Part shown: in pieces, positions 25,176 through 33,773 of the stretch
How positions within the stretch are numbered: position 1 is the stretch's first letter
How the letters are laid out: each line of letters opens with the position of its first letter
Assembly (NCBI GenBank): GCA_004554085.1
Contig: SFNY01000003.1
Span: forward strand, 1 to 64,000
Direction of reading: 5' to 3'
From: Clostridiales bacterium
GTDB taxonomy: Bacteria; Bacillota; Clostridia; Christensenellales; Aristaeellaceae
DNA length: 64,000 bases
Made by a program: the position numbers and the translations under genes
Notes under the pieces: model-generated
Database searches by the model: none
What the model was told of the DNA's origin: nothing
The model's input: only the letters and a program-made list of their open reading frames with translations

Positions 25176-26651
25176 TTACACTTCCTTGATGCATTGAATG
25201 AGGGATTCCATGGTGGCTTTTTGGGCCGTCACCGTGGAAATGCCGTACCTGATGGCTTCTGCTGCCGTCTGAGGCCCAATGCAGCAGCCAATCACATGGG
25301 ACAGATCCGCGCCGGGAAGGCTCTCCACGAAACCCCGCACGGTGGATGCGCTGGTAAAGCTCACCAGTACAGGCTTGTCCAGGAGCGCCCTGACCTTCCC
25401 GGCGTCGGGCGCTTCATATACCGTATCATAGCACGGAATGTCCGCAAATGGAATGCCATTTTTTACAAAAATCTCCGGCAGGGCGCTGCTTCCCTGGCTG
25501 GCTCTGCACAGAAGCACCGGGCCTTCCACCCGGGCCATGGCTGCGGCCAGATGCGCGGAGTCATAGGTTTCCGGCACAAGATCGGCCATTACTCCGTATT
25601 TTTGCAGCTCGCTCGCCGTCTTGGGGCCGATGGCCGCCAGTTTCAGGCCTGCGAGCGCCCGCGCGTCCCTTCCGGAAGCATGCAGGCGGTCAAAGAAAAT
25701 CCCGGGACCCGCAGGACTGGTGAATACCAGCCAGCGGTACTGGATCAGGCTCTCAATGGCCCGATCGAGCTCGGAACAGTCCGCTCTTGGAAGCGTACGA
25801 ATGCAGGGAAACTCCGTCACATCCGCGCCAAGTTCGCGCAGCTGCCCGGCGAGGGCGCCGATACGGTCGGCCGGGCGGGTGATCACCACGCGCTTTCCCT
25901 TCAGCGGCAGGCGGTCGAACCAGTCGAAGCGATCCGACAGGCTGCAGACCCTGCCCACCACGATGATGGCAGGGCTCTTGATGCAGGCGTTCCGGGCGTC
26001 CTCGGGCAGCTTCTCCAGGGTGGAGACCACCTTCCGCTGGCTGGGCAGGGTTCCGCGCTCCACCACCGTCGCCGGCATGGACGGCTCCATCCCCGCCTCC
26101 AGCAGCCCCCGGCAGATCATCGGCAGGGAAGTGACCCCCATCAGGAACACCAGCGTGCCTCCGGTGCGCCGCAGCGCATCAAAATCAATGTTCAGCTGCG
26201 CGCCAGCCCTGGCGTGGCCGGTAACGATGTGCAGCGACGAGCAGAAATCCCGGTGCGTCACCGGAATCCCCGCGTAGGCAGGCACGGACAGGGCCGAGGT
26301 CACGCCGGGAACCACCTGAAAGTCAATTCCCTGCTCCGCCAGAAGCTCCAGCTCCTCGCCGCCGCGTCCGAACAGGAAGGGGTCGCCGCCCTTGAGCCGC
26401 ACCACCCGCTTGCCCGCCTGTGCCTTCTCCAGCAGAATCCGGTTGATCTGCTCCTGGGGCACCAGATGGCGGCTGGACTCCTTGCCCACATCGATGGCCT
26501 CGGCCTCCGGGGGAATCAGCGCCAGAATGGCAGGGCTCACCAGACGGTCGAATACCACGACCTCGGCCTGCTCCAGTGCCTGACGGCCCTTCTGGGTCAA
26601 CAGTCCGGGATCGCCGGGGCCTGCGCCCACCAAGATTACATTGCCCTTCAT
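25176..26651 (-). CDS. Fused uroporphyrinogen-III C-methyltransferase / uroporphyrinogen-III synthase
   Basis: This 491-residue fusion has residues 1 to about 245 as CobA/SUMT (VGAGPGDPGLLT, VVRLKGGDPFLFGRGGEE, VPGVTS, VTGHA), the SAM enzyme giving precorrin-2. Residues from about 250 onward are HemD (GKRVVITRPADRIGALAGQL, AIGPKTASEL, FTSASTVRGF), which closes the uroporphyrinogen-III ring. Such CobA-HemD fusions are common in Clostridia. ATG 26651 matches family starts; a GTG at 26660 overlaps the hemC stop by 4 bases and is an alternative start. Confidence 0.93.
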   Translation of the reverse strand: MKGNVILVGAGPGDPGLLTQKGRQALEQAEVVVFDRLVSPAILALIPPEAEAIDVGKESSRHLVPQEQINRILLEKAQAGKRVVRLKGGDPFLFGRGGEELELLAEQGIDFQVVPGVTSALSVPAYAGIPVTHRDFCSSLHIVTGHARAGAQLNIDFDALRRTGGTLVFLMGVTSLPMICRGLLEAGMEPSMPATVVERGTLPSQRKVVSTLEKLPEDARNACIKSPAIIVVGRVCSLSDRFDWFDRLPLKGKRVVITRPADRIGALAGQLRELGADVTEFPCIRTLPRADCSELDRAIESLIQYRWLVFTSPAGPGIFFDRLHASGRDARALAGLKLAAIGPKTASELQKYGVMADLVPETYDSAHLAAAMARVEGPVLLCRASQGSSALPEIFVKNGIPFADIPCYDTVYEAPDAGKVRALLDKPVLVSFTSASTVRGFVESLPGADLSHVIGCCIGPQTAAEAIRYGISTVTAQKATMESLIQCIKEV

Positions 26652-26656
26652 CTGCG

Positions 26657-27532
26657 TCACATTCCTTTCTTCAGCGCTTCCGCCAGGGCGATTCCCAGGG
26701 CCTCCGCCTGGGATTTCTCCCCGGTTTTCGTGCCCCGGCGCACGACCGTCTCATCCGGGCTCACATACAGACCGGTCAGGGTGAGCTTCTCACCCTCCAC
26801 CACGGCGTAGGCTGCCACGGGAGAGCTGCATCCGCCGTCCAGCGCCCGGACGAAGGCCCGCTCCGCCAGGGCGCAGCAGGCTGCATCCTGATCGTGAAGC
26901 TTAACAAGGCACGCTGCCTCCGTTCCCCTTCGGGTCTGCACCGCAAGGATTCCCTGGCCCGCCGCCGGTAGAATTTCCTCCGGGGCAAAATACCGGCTGA
27001 TGCGCCCCTCCAGTCCCAGGCGCTTCAGCCCTGCCGCCGCGAGAACCAGGGCGGAGAATTCGCCGTCCTGAAGCTTTTTCAGCCGCGTCTGTACATTTCC
27101 CCGGACGGGCTTGACCTCCATCTGGGGAAACAGCGCCTTCAATTGCAGCTGTCGCCGCCGGGACGAGCAGCCGATGGGCCGGGACGGATCCAGCTGCGAA
27201 GCGCCCTCGGGCAGCACCAGCACATCCCGGGGATCCTCCCGTCGGGAGAACGCCGCCAGGGGCAGATCCTCCGGCACGTCCATCGGCATGTCCTTCAGGG
27301 AGTGCACCGTGAAATCCACCTGTCCGTTCCGCAGGGCATGGTCCAGCTCCCTGACAAACAGGCCCTTTCCGCCAATCTGGTCCAGAGTTTTGTCTAAAAT
27401 TCGGTCGCCGGTGGTCTTCATGGTCACCAGCTCCAGCTCCGCATCGGGAATCGCCTGCCGGATCGCCTCCATCACCATCTGGCTCTGGATTACCGCCAGA
27501 GCGCTCTCCCGGCTGCCAACTCGGATTCTCAT
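26657..27532 (-). CDS. hemC: Hydroxymethylbilane synthase
   Basis: This 291-residue porphobilinogen deaminase polymerises four porphobilinogens. It starts MRIRVGSRESALAVIQ, contains the HSLKDMP motif, the RRRQLQLKALFP region and the dipyrromethane-binding cysteine in DGGCSSPVAA. GGAGG lies 7 bases before the ATG at 27532, and the start overlaps the hemA stop by 4 bases. A 47-residue upstream extension is a shadow of hemA. Confidence 0.95.
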   Translation of the reverse strand: MRIRVGSRESALAVIQSQMVMEAIRQAIPDAELELVTMKTTGDRILDKTLDQIGGKGLFVRELDHALRNGQVDFTVHSLKDMPMDVPEDLPLAAFSRREDPRDVLVLPEGASQLDPSRPIGCSSRRRQLQLKALFPQMEVKPVRGNVQTRLKKLQDGEFSALVLAAAGLKRLGLEGRISRYFAPEEILPAAGQGILAVQTRRGTEAACLVKLHDQDAACCALAERAFVRALDGGCSSPVAAYAVVEGEKLTLTGLYVSPDETVVRRGTKTGEKSQAEALGIALAEALKKGM

Positions 27533-28947
27533 TCCAATTCCTCCAATACCTTGCGAATCTCCCTGGCCGCCCGGGCGGTTTTGTGGTGATTCTTTCCAGA
27601 GGACACCACACCCGCCACCAGATTGTCCCCGGTGCAGACGGCTGGGAAATAGAAGCTGCATTCCGCCTCGCAATCGGCCACGGATACGGGAATGCCCAGG
27701 CGGCGGGCTTCCTCGCCAACCTGGTGGTTGACCTGCCGGTCGTCCGTGGCGGCGATGGCCAGAAACGCCCCTTCCAGATCGCCGGGCGCATAGGCTCTGG
27801 GAATCCAGGTGACGCCGTCGGCCTTGCCCTTCAGCGACGGGGAAATGACGACGATGTCACAGCCGAAGATGCGAAGGACGCCGATTCTTCTGGCGGCGAT
27901 GGTTCCGCCGCCCACCAGCACCACCTTCTTTCCGCTCAGATCCAGGAACAGCGGAAACTTCGGCGGTTTCTCCGGCGCAAGCTGCCAGCGCCGCCACTGG
28001 AAGAACTTCTCCAGCTCCTCCCCGGCGATGGCGCGCATGGCTTCCAATTCCTCTGGACTTCCGGGGCCGCCCGTTCCCAGTGCGTCCGTGTCGTAGCAGC
28101 GCAGCATTCCGGCGCAGGCGGGGTCGACGTCCCTGGGCACCGCGAGATCCACTGCCACTTTGGGCGGATGCTGCATTTCATGCAGCTGCGCAAGCGTCAG
28201 CGTATAGTGGGGACTGGCGGTGGCGGAAACCAGCGCGTCCGCATCCTCCATGGCGGCAAAGCGCTCCTCATAGGGAACCGCAGCGCAGCCGGCAGGCACC
28301 ACAGTGTGCCCGTGGCGATAGGTGCGCAGGGTAATCTGCACTTTGGCCCCTGCGTCGCGCAGCAGCTCCGCCGCCAAACGGCCCATCTGCCCGTTGCCGA
28401 TGACTACAATCCTCTTTCCTGCCAGGTCTCCCAGCTCCTGCTGCAAAACTTCCCGGCAGCGACTTCCCATGGACGGCACGCCCCGGCTCACGGGAACCTC
28501 CGTTCTGGCCCGCTTTCCCGCAGTCACCGCCCGGCGGAACAGCGCCGCCAGCACCGGGTCCGCAGTCTTTTCCTCCTGGGCTAGATCCATGGCTGTGCGG
28601 ACCTGGGTGATGATCTGGTTCTCTCCCAGAATCTGCGAGTGAAGCCCGCAGGCCACCTCCATCAGGTGCCGAACCGCATCGGCCTCCGTGCGGGTGGTGA
28701 AGTAGGGTTCAAGCTCCGCCTCCGGCACGCCTGCACCCCGGCACAGCAGTCGCCAGGGCGTTTCCGCCTCGCCGCTGAGATACAGCTCCGTACGGTTGCA
28801 GGTGGACAGCAGCACGCAGCCCTCCACCCCCGGCTGCTGGCGAAGCCACCCCAGCAGGGCTTGCACCTGCTGCCGGGAGAACGCCAGCCGCTCCCGCAGG
28901 GCGATGGACGAGCGATGGCAGTCCAGGCCCGACATTACTATGCTCAT
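27529..28947 (-). CDS. hemA: Glutamyl-tRNA reductase fused to precorrin-2 dehydrogenase
   Basis: This 472-residue bifunctional protein has glutamyl-tRNA reductase as residues 1 to about 310, with the catalytic cysteine in LLSTCNRTEL, the GENQIITQVR helix and the NADPH loop VIGNGQMGRLAAELL. From about residue 331 it is a CysG N-terminal/SirC-type domain (FLDLSGKKVVLVGGGTIAARR, AATDDRQVN, CSFYFPAVC) that oxidises precorrin-2 to sirohydrochlorin. The fusion links the first and a late step of siroheme/B12 synthesis. The start overlaps the end of the cbiL frame by 4 bases. No ferrochelatase domain is visible. Confidence 0.9.
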   Translation of the reverse strand: MSIVMSGLDCHRSSIALRERLAFSRQQVQALLGWLRQQPGVEGCVLLSTCNRTELYLSGEAETPWRLLCRGAGVPEAELEPYFTTRTEADAVRHLMEVACGLHSQILGENQIITQVRTAMDLAQEEKTADPVLAALFRRAVTAGKRARTEVPVSRGVPSMGSRCREVLQQELGDLAGKRIVVIGNGQMGRLAAELLRDAGAKVQITLRTYRHGHTVVPAGCAAVPYEERFAAMEDADALVSATASPHYTLTLAQLHEMQHPPKVAVDLAVPRDVDPACAGMLRCYDTDALGTGGPGSPEELEAMRAIAGEELEKFFQWRRWQLAPEKPPKFPLFLDLSGKKVVLVGGGTIAARRIGVLRIFGCDIVVISPSLKGKADGVTWIPRAYAPGDLEGAFLAIAATDDRQVNHQVGEEARRLGIPVSVADCEAECSFYFPAVCTGDNLVAGVVSSGKNHHKTARAAREIRKVLEELE

Positions 28948-30426
28948 ACGCTTCCTCCTTTGGCAATGACCAGAGAGAAATAGCCGGAAGGCTCCTGAAG
29001 CTGGGAGAAATCGGGATACACCCGCTCATTGTCCATGGTACAGTTCTCCACCATGGACGCGCCGTCCAGCATGCCCCGCTCGCGCAGGGTCTGCTTCAGC
29101 TCCAGGATCGATTTTCCTGTCTTCATAAATACCTTATTGCCCGGCACATCCAGCAATTCCTCGTGACGATGAGAGGCAGGGATGATCAGAAGCGGTTCGT
29201 TCCCCCTGGCACAGGGACGTATTCAGCCGTGCAGCCGCCGCGCAGAAGGAGGTCACGCCGGGGACGATCTCCGCCGCATAGCCCTGCCGCTGCACCTTTT
29301 CGTGGATATACATATAGGTAGAGAAGATCGTGGGATCTCCAAGGGTCAGAAACGCCACCTGCTTCCGCTGATCCAGCAGGGCGCAGATCTGTCCGGCGGC
29401 GGTCTCATAGGCCGCGTCCAGCACGGCCCTGTCCCGCACCATGGGGGTCTTGACGAAGACCAGCTCCTGGCCGTCCAGATAGCTCTTCACGATGTTCAGG
29501 GCTGTCTTTTCCGAGCCGCTCGTGTCCGGCACCATGACTACATCGGCCTGACGCAGAACCCGCACGGCTTTCATGGTCAGAAGCTCCGGGTCGCCGGGGC
29601 CGACGCCCACGCCCCACAGCTTTCCACCCTGGGGCAGGGCCTGCACAGCCTGGCGGCAGTGCTCCACAAACAGTGCCCGGATTGCCGGACACTGGCCAAG
29701 TCCCTGCAGCACGCAGCGCACCGCATAGCCGTCAGCTTCCAGCTCCGCCTTCCAGGATTTCCCGTCGCCTGCCATATCATTGCGGGCGTGATCCCCGGCC
29801 ACCAGCATGAACGGCGCCAGAATCACCTTCCGGATTGCGGGATTTTTTGCCAGCTGCTGCCGGACGCTGCCCAGGGTGGGGTAGCCCTCCACCGTGGCGA
29901 CCAGGATTCGATCGCACTTTGCCTGGAGCATGTGCTCCATCTGGGCGTAAGCGGAGTTGGCGAAATGGGACGTGCCGTGACCCATCAGCACCAGCGCCTC
30001 GTCCGCCTGGGGATGGGGGAGCCACTTGTGCAGCCCGTCCGCCACGGCGGCATAGTCCGACTCCGCGTGCAGCAGCGGCATTCCCACGCGCACCTGCATC
30101 CGCAGGCGGTAGGGCTCCAGCTGTGCCAGCATCTTTTCGTATTCGTCCCCATGCATCACATGGGTGGACTGTACTGCCACATGGGTGAAGCCCTCCGCTT
30201 CCAGCCGGCGCATGGCCTGATCTACATTGTCGATCAGCAGACCGTCCCGCTGCCAGAGCTTGCGGATGATCATGCCGCTGGTAAATGCCCGGCGCACCTC
30301 CCAGTTCGGGAACGCTGCTGCCAGAGCCTGCTCCGTGGCTGCGATGGTTTTCTCCAGGGTATCGGGATAGGAAGTGCCAAAGGACACCGCCAAGATCGCT
30401 TGTTTCATGGGATCACTCGCTTTCAT
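28944..30426 (-). pseudogene. Fused CbiK cobaltochelatase / CbiL precorrin-2 C20-methyltransferase, frameshifted
   Basis: The first approximately 265 residues are CbiK, which inserts cobalt into sirohydrochlorin; the metal-site histidines are seen in LMGHGTSHF and LVAGDHARND. CbiL follows (WGVGVGPGDPELLTMKA, LGDPTIFSTYMY, EIVPGVTSFCAAAARL). Near 29202-29206 a G5 tract shifts the frame: removing one G restores NEPLLIIPASHRHEELLDVPGNKV and the rest of CbiL (stop at 28944). As given, the first frame ends at about 29134. ATG 30426 overlaps the stop of the small ORF upstream; the in-frame ATG at 30408 matches family starts. Real mutation, phase variation and sequencing error are all possible. Confidence 0.85.
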
Positions 30427-30518
30427 TCCGGGATGCGGTGTGCAGCGGGGCTTTTGCCCTTCCTGATGCAGGAAGACTTAACAGCTCTGCGTTCCCGGCT
30501 GGTGAGTTTGTCTTTCAT
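30423..30518 (-). CDS. Small basic ORF between the cobalamin riboswitch and cbiK
   Basis: This 31-residue ORF is rich in Lys and Arg (MKDKLTSRERRAV...). It has an ideal GGAGG 7 bases before its ATG, and its TGA overlaps an in-frame ATG of cbiK (ATGA). It lies just after the riboswitch terminator. It could be a translational-coupling leader or a small protein. No family is recognised. Its coding status rests on the strong ribosome site and the 4-base overlap, the same arrangement used by the other genes of this operon. Confidence 0.5.
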   Translation of the reverse strand: MKDKLTSRERRAVKSSCIRKGKSPAAHRIPE

Positions 30519-30540
30519 TGCAAAACCTCCCTGAATACAG

Positions 30541-30567
30541 AAAATGGGTCGCCCTTGCGGCAACCCA
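30541..30567 (-). terminator. Expression-platform terminator of the cobalamin riboswitch
   Basis: On the minus strand TGGGTTGCC (30559-30567) and GGCGACCCA (30545-30553) form a 9-bp stem (one G-U) with loop GCAAG, then TTTT at 30541-30544. It sits between the aptamer and the small ORF, so B12 binding probably favours termination here. Confidence 0.75.
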
Positions 30568-30627
30568 ATAAAGGGACAGCGATGCTGCCCGATTATTCCA
30601 GAGAAAGAACACCGCAATCCTGGAAAC

Positions 30628-30790
30628 AATGACAGTGTGAGCAGGTTTCCTGGCTCCAGTTCACAGCTCTGTGCGTCTTCTCAGGCGTGCAGCCCAATGA
30701 CATAGCAGCACATCGCTCCCTGTTGCAGTGACGGGTTCGCTTCGGACTTGCACCGAATTCCCTTTATCCCTATGAAGGGACTCACACATC
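30628..30790 (-). ncRNA. Cobalamin (adenosylcobalamin-type) riboswitch
   Basis: The minus strand carries the B12-box core CCCGTCACTGCAA (30721-30733), the upstream GGGAATTCGGTGCAAGTCC element and the closing GCCAGGAAACCTGC element near 30641-30654, in the normal order and spacing. It precedes cbiK-cbiL and the whole tetrapyrrole operon, so excess cobalamin is expected to repress B12/siroheme precursor synthesis. Confidence 0.92.
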
Positions 30791-30812
30791 AATAAATAAT
30801 CATATCTTTCAT

Positions 30813-30841
30813 AGCATAAAACACTTTTCTGAGTCTGTCAA
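30813..30841 (-). promoter_or_regulatory. Promoter of the B12/tetrapyrrole operon
   Basis: TTGACA (30836-30841) and TATGCT (30813-30818) on the minus strand are 17 bases apart, roughly 20 bases before the start of the riboswitch. Confidence 0.65.
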
Positions 30842-30929
30842 TGGTTTTTGCCCATCTTTGCCCACCCTTTGTTTTTCTGCGCCTGCCACCTGTGCTTTAA
30901 CGATCCGGACTGTTTGGCGTCAACGGGAG

Positions 30930-31180
30930 ATCATACACACTGATTACAAGGATGGGTTGCGGATCAACACCGTTTCCAGGTTCGCGCTGAACCTGGAGGT
31001 GAAAATCAGATGAGATACTCAAACTGGCGCAGCCGTCAAACGCCCCGCACCCATTTGTTGTCACGCTCTGCGGAATCGTCACGCTGTTCAGGTTGTAACA
31101 GCTTCAGAAAGCACAGACCCCAAGCGCGGTCACACCCTCCGGGATGACCACATCCCCGCCGGGGTCGGTGTATTCTTTCA
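30930..31180 (-). pseudogene. Decayed BspA-type leucine-rich-repeat remnant
   Basis: A minus-strand frame reads VVIPEGVTALGVCAF, a stop, then SCYNLNSVTIPQSVTTNGCGAFDGCASL. These are two consecutive LRR_5-type repeats (IP..V..IG..AF..C..L..V.IP) interrupted by TGA, with no start or signal peptide. It is the relic of a surface protein gene, directly downstream of the broken WYL regulator. Confidence 0.6.
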
Positions 31181-31207
31181 AAACACCGATAGTAGCTCCC
31201 GTAGATT

Positions 31208-32433
31208 TCACTGAACAGCATCCGCATCCCCTCCATACATGGCCCGCATGGCCTCCAGATCCCCGTAGAACCGCCTCGGAACCTCCGGGTTGCTGCATTT
31301 CAGGGAGACGATCCGTCCGGTGAAGCTGCGAATCCAGGGCAGTAGCTCCAGCGCATCGAACACGTCTGCCGCAAAGCGCCAGTTTCCGTCACCGGGCTCT
31401 TCGACGCGTCCGCAGCGCTTCTCCCGGTTGAGCCGCCGGACGACGTAATCCTCCTCCGCTTCCGCGTGAATCACCAGCTCCAGATGCTCGGTTTCATCGC
31501 CTGCCTTCGTGGCAACGCCCCAGACCTTGGCTTTAAATGCCTGCCGGCTAATGCCTGCCGGCTCTCCGCTGGCTGGGCCTCCGCCGGCTCGCCGGGCTTC
31601 ACGGCATCGATCAGATCCAGACGGTGGAAGCTGAAGCCCTCTCCGGACTGGCCCAGCACGTACTGTCTGCCGGTCTGGGTGCTGATGTAGATTTTCAGGG
31701 GCAACAGGTCGTGGCTGCGCCGGTTCTGTACAATCGTGACGCGCCTCCCTTCTCCCATGGCCAGAAACAGGGCGCACAGGATTTCGCCGTCCAGCGCATT
31801 CAATATGTAGTGATGCTTGAATCGGAAGTATTCTGTCTGCGCTTCCAGCTTGTCCAGGAGGTAGGAGCCGACCACGCCGAGCGGCACGGCCTCGGAGAAG
31901 AACGCCGCCGCATCCGCCCAGCTGGAGAGGGAGGCGTCCGTGTGTTCCAGATAGTAGAACGCCTGCCTTCCCTGCTTTTTCTTTTGCACCAGCCCCGTCT
32001 TCTCGTATTCCGACAGCTTCTTCCGCAGAGAGGATTCATCCGGCAGCTGAGCCGCCTCGAAATCCTGCAGATACTCTTCCAGTGCGTCCTGAATGCCGCT
32101 GAGGGTCATCCCATCCTCTTCGTCCAGCAGATCCATCAGGAGGAAGTGGAGGGTGATGTCCATATCGGTAAAGATCTTCGCCTTGAAGGCCCGGAACAGG
32201 GGATTGTGGGGCACACTCCGGCTGTCTACGGACAGGAACACCCGCTTTCCATCCGCATCCTGCCCGAACTTCATGTAATTTTCCAGCCAGCTTTCCACCC
32301 GACGGCACTCGTTGTCGTAGCATCGGGCGCTCTTGGCGTCGTGCTCCAGACGGTGCCGGAAGCCGTAGACGTAGAACGAGCGCATGTAGGGGCGGATGCG
32401 GTGAAAGCTCTTCATCAGTTCACTGTAAGCCAT
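31208..32433 (-). pseudogene. WYL-domain transcriptional regulator broken by a 14-bp tandem duplication
   Basis: The first frame (32433 to about 31560) encodes an N-terminal region and a WYL-like ligand domain up to GEGFSFHRLDLIDAVKPGEPAEAQPAESRQA. Then a tandem copy of a 14-base unit (31536-31549 and 31550-31563) shifts the frame to an early stop at 31471. Removing one copy restores ESRQAFKAKVWGVATKAGDE and an uninterrupted C-terminal domain to 31208. AGGA lies 8 bases before the ATG. The gene is probably off at present but would be precisely revertible by slippage. Family members sense small ligands or nucleic acids. Confidence 0.8.
31536..31563. repeat. 14-bp perfect tandem duplication inside the WYL gene
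   Basis: AATGCCTGCCGGCT occurs twice without a gap (31536-31549, 31550-31563). Fourteen is not a multiple of three, so the duplication is the cause of the frameshift. Confidence 0.9.
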
Positions 32434-32960
32434 GTTTTTCTTCCTATATTATTCGTCTGCTTTGCGGCGTGATCCGATGCGTCCGAAAATGCAGCGCCAT
32501 TTTTTTCGGGAAGCATTTCATGATCCCGATGCAATCTGAGGGACTGGCCGCTCCGTCGAGGATTCCGCTGAACAAGTCCACCTCACTGCCAGAATGCATC
32601 CATCGCCTCCAGTATAAGCGATGATCCTGCCGTGTCAAGAAAAGCCCTGTCACGAGGAAAGGACTGAATCACAAGGATGCATTCAACGCGGCAAGCCTCG
32701 ATTTTGAGGATGAACTCATTGCGGAGTCTGGCAATTTTTCGATCCATGAAGGATTCAACGATCAGCATGGCATTCCGCTGGATGGATGCTCTGGGGCCTC
32801 TCCACAGTGCAATGCAGCCGTCCCAACCGGCAAAAGCGCTCCTGATTGCATTGCGGATGCGTTCCTTTGCACGGTGCACGGATATTTGATAAAATTATGA
32901 CGGCATTCTGTATGTTATATCCAAATACCTTCAAAAAATGAATAAAAATTGGGAAAACAT
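32434..32960. other. Intergenic stretch without a confident gene
   Basis: About 530 bases between the WYL gene and the T7SS promoter. A 98-codon minus-strand frame (32583-32879) and shorter plus-strand frames exist, but they have no good ribosome site, no recognisable family and overlapping alternatives. The right end is AT-rich. It may hold decayed sequence plus the upstream region of the long plus-strand operon. Confidence 0.5.
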
Positions 32961-32989
32961 TTGACATTTTACTTGCGCCGAAATATAAT
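32961..32989 (+). promoter_or_regulatory. Consensus promoter of the T7SS/glycan operon
   Basis: TTGACA at 32961-32966 and TATAAT at 32984-32989 with a 17-base spacer, a perfect match, in an AT-rich setting. Transcription should start near 32996, leaving a leader of about 180 bases before the loaP-like gene. No other perfect promoter was noticed further along the plus-strand cluster. Confidence 0.85.
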
Positions 32990-33004
32990 ATTATAAGTAT
33001 AGAA

Positions 33005-33046
33005 AGCGCTCCGATTGGCGCTGTGGGCTGAACTCCGGTTCAGTCC
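33005..33046 (+). promoter_or_regulatory. Structured leader RNA with UCCG-loop hairpin
   Basis: Right after the predicted transcription start there is a short stem AGCGC/GCGCT (about 33005-33022), then a 9-bp stem GGGCTGAAC / GTTCAGTCC (33025-33033 and 33038-33046, one G-U) closed by the loop TCCG. No T-run follows, so it is not a terminator. LoaP-type antiterminators are known to recognise a hairpin in the 5' leader of their target operons; this is the best candidate here. Confidence 0.5.
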
Positions 33047-33177
33047 TGTTCCATTCATGCAATACGAGAATCCTTGTCTGAAAAAATCCGAAAAAGATTT
33101 GGATGCCGCACACCGGTGGCAAATCGAGGCGGATGGTATAGAAAGTAAGAAGCCGATGTTTTTCGGAGGGCGAAGCT

Positions 33178-33705
33178 ATGCCTGAAATGGCGGAGAAACA
33201 TGTCAATTACGGTTGCCTGTTCTGCAAGGCCGGATGCGAACACAGGGTTGCAGCGGAACTGATGGAGACCAACCCGCACATCGAGGCGATTGCACCGGTG
33301 AGGCTGCGCTATCATCGCGGGAGGCAAAGGGACGAGCGGGATATACTGTTTCCGGGCTATGTGTTCATTCGGACGGATATGGACGGCAATCTTCCTCTGG
33401 AAATCAAGCACCGCTATGTGTATCGGGTGTTGTGCAATGCGGAAGGCGACTGGCATCTGTATGGGGCGGATGCATCCATTGCGGAGGAAATGTTCCGGGC
33501 GGGCGGCATCATCGGCTATTCCAGGGCCTATTACGAAAACAGGCGAATTAAAATCGTGGATGGTTTCCTGAAGAATTATGAGGGAAACATCACGCGGGTA
33601 AACCGCAGGATGCAGACCGCGGAGGTCGCGCTGACATTCTGCAAAAGGGAAATGCGGATCTGGGTTGGATTTGAAGAGATGGAAGCGGTTGATTCCGGTA
33701 CATAA
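33178..33705 (+). CDS. loaP: LoaP-like NusG-paralog antitermination factor
   Basis: This 175-residue protein has an N-terminal NGN-type domain (YGCLFCKAGCEHRVAAEL, then FPGYVFIRTDM near residue 60) and a C-terminal KOW-like segment (IVDGFLKNYEGNITRV near 130-150). This is the layout of NusG paralogs such as LoaP and UpxY. LoaP proteins of Firmicutes suppress termination in long neighbouring operons for polysaccharides or secondary metabolites. Here it is the first gene of a >30-kb unidirectional cluster behind a consensus promoter and a hairpin leader. GGAGGGCGAAGCT precedes the ATG. The gene symbol is by similarity of architecture and context. Confidence 0.8.
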   Translation: MPEMAEKHVNYGCLFCKAGCEHRVAAELMETNPHIEAIAPVRLRYHRGRQRDERDILFPGYVFIRTDMDGNLPLEIKHRYVYRVLCNAEGDWHLYGADASIAEEMFRAGGIIGYSRAYYENRRIKIVDGFLKNYEGNITRVNRRMQTAEVALTFCKREMRIWVGFEEMEAVDSGT

Positions 33706-33773
33706 AGACGCATCGGGCGGGAACAGATATTTATATTTGTACAATTGATGAGGCGGAAAGGGAGTTGCGGTCA

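Noticed and set aside
32583..32879. 98-codon minus-strand frame before the T7SS promoter
   Set aside because: No ribosome site, no recognised family and competing frames on the other strand; kept only as part of an uncertain intergenic stretch.
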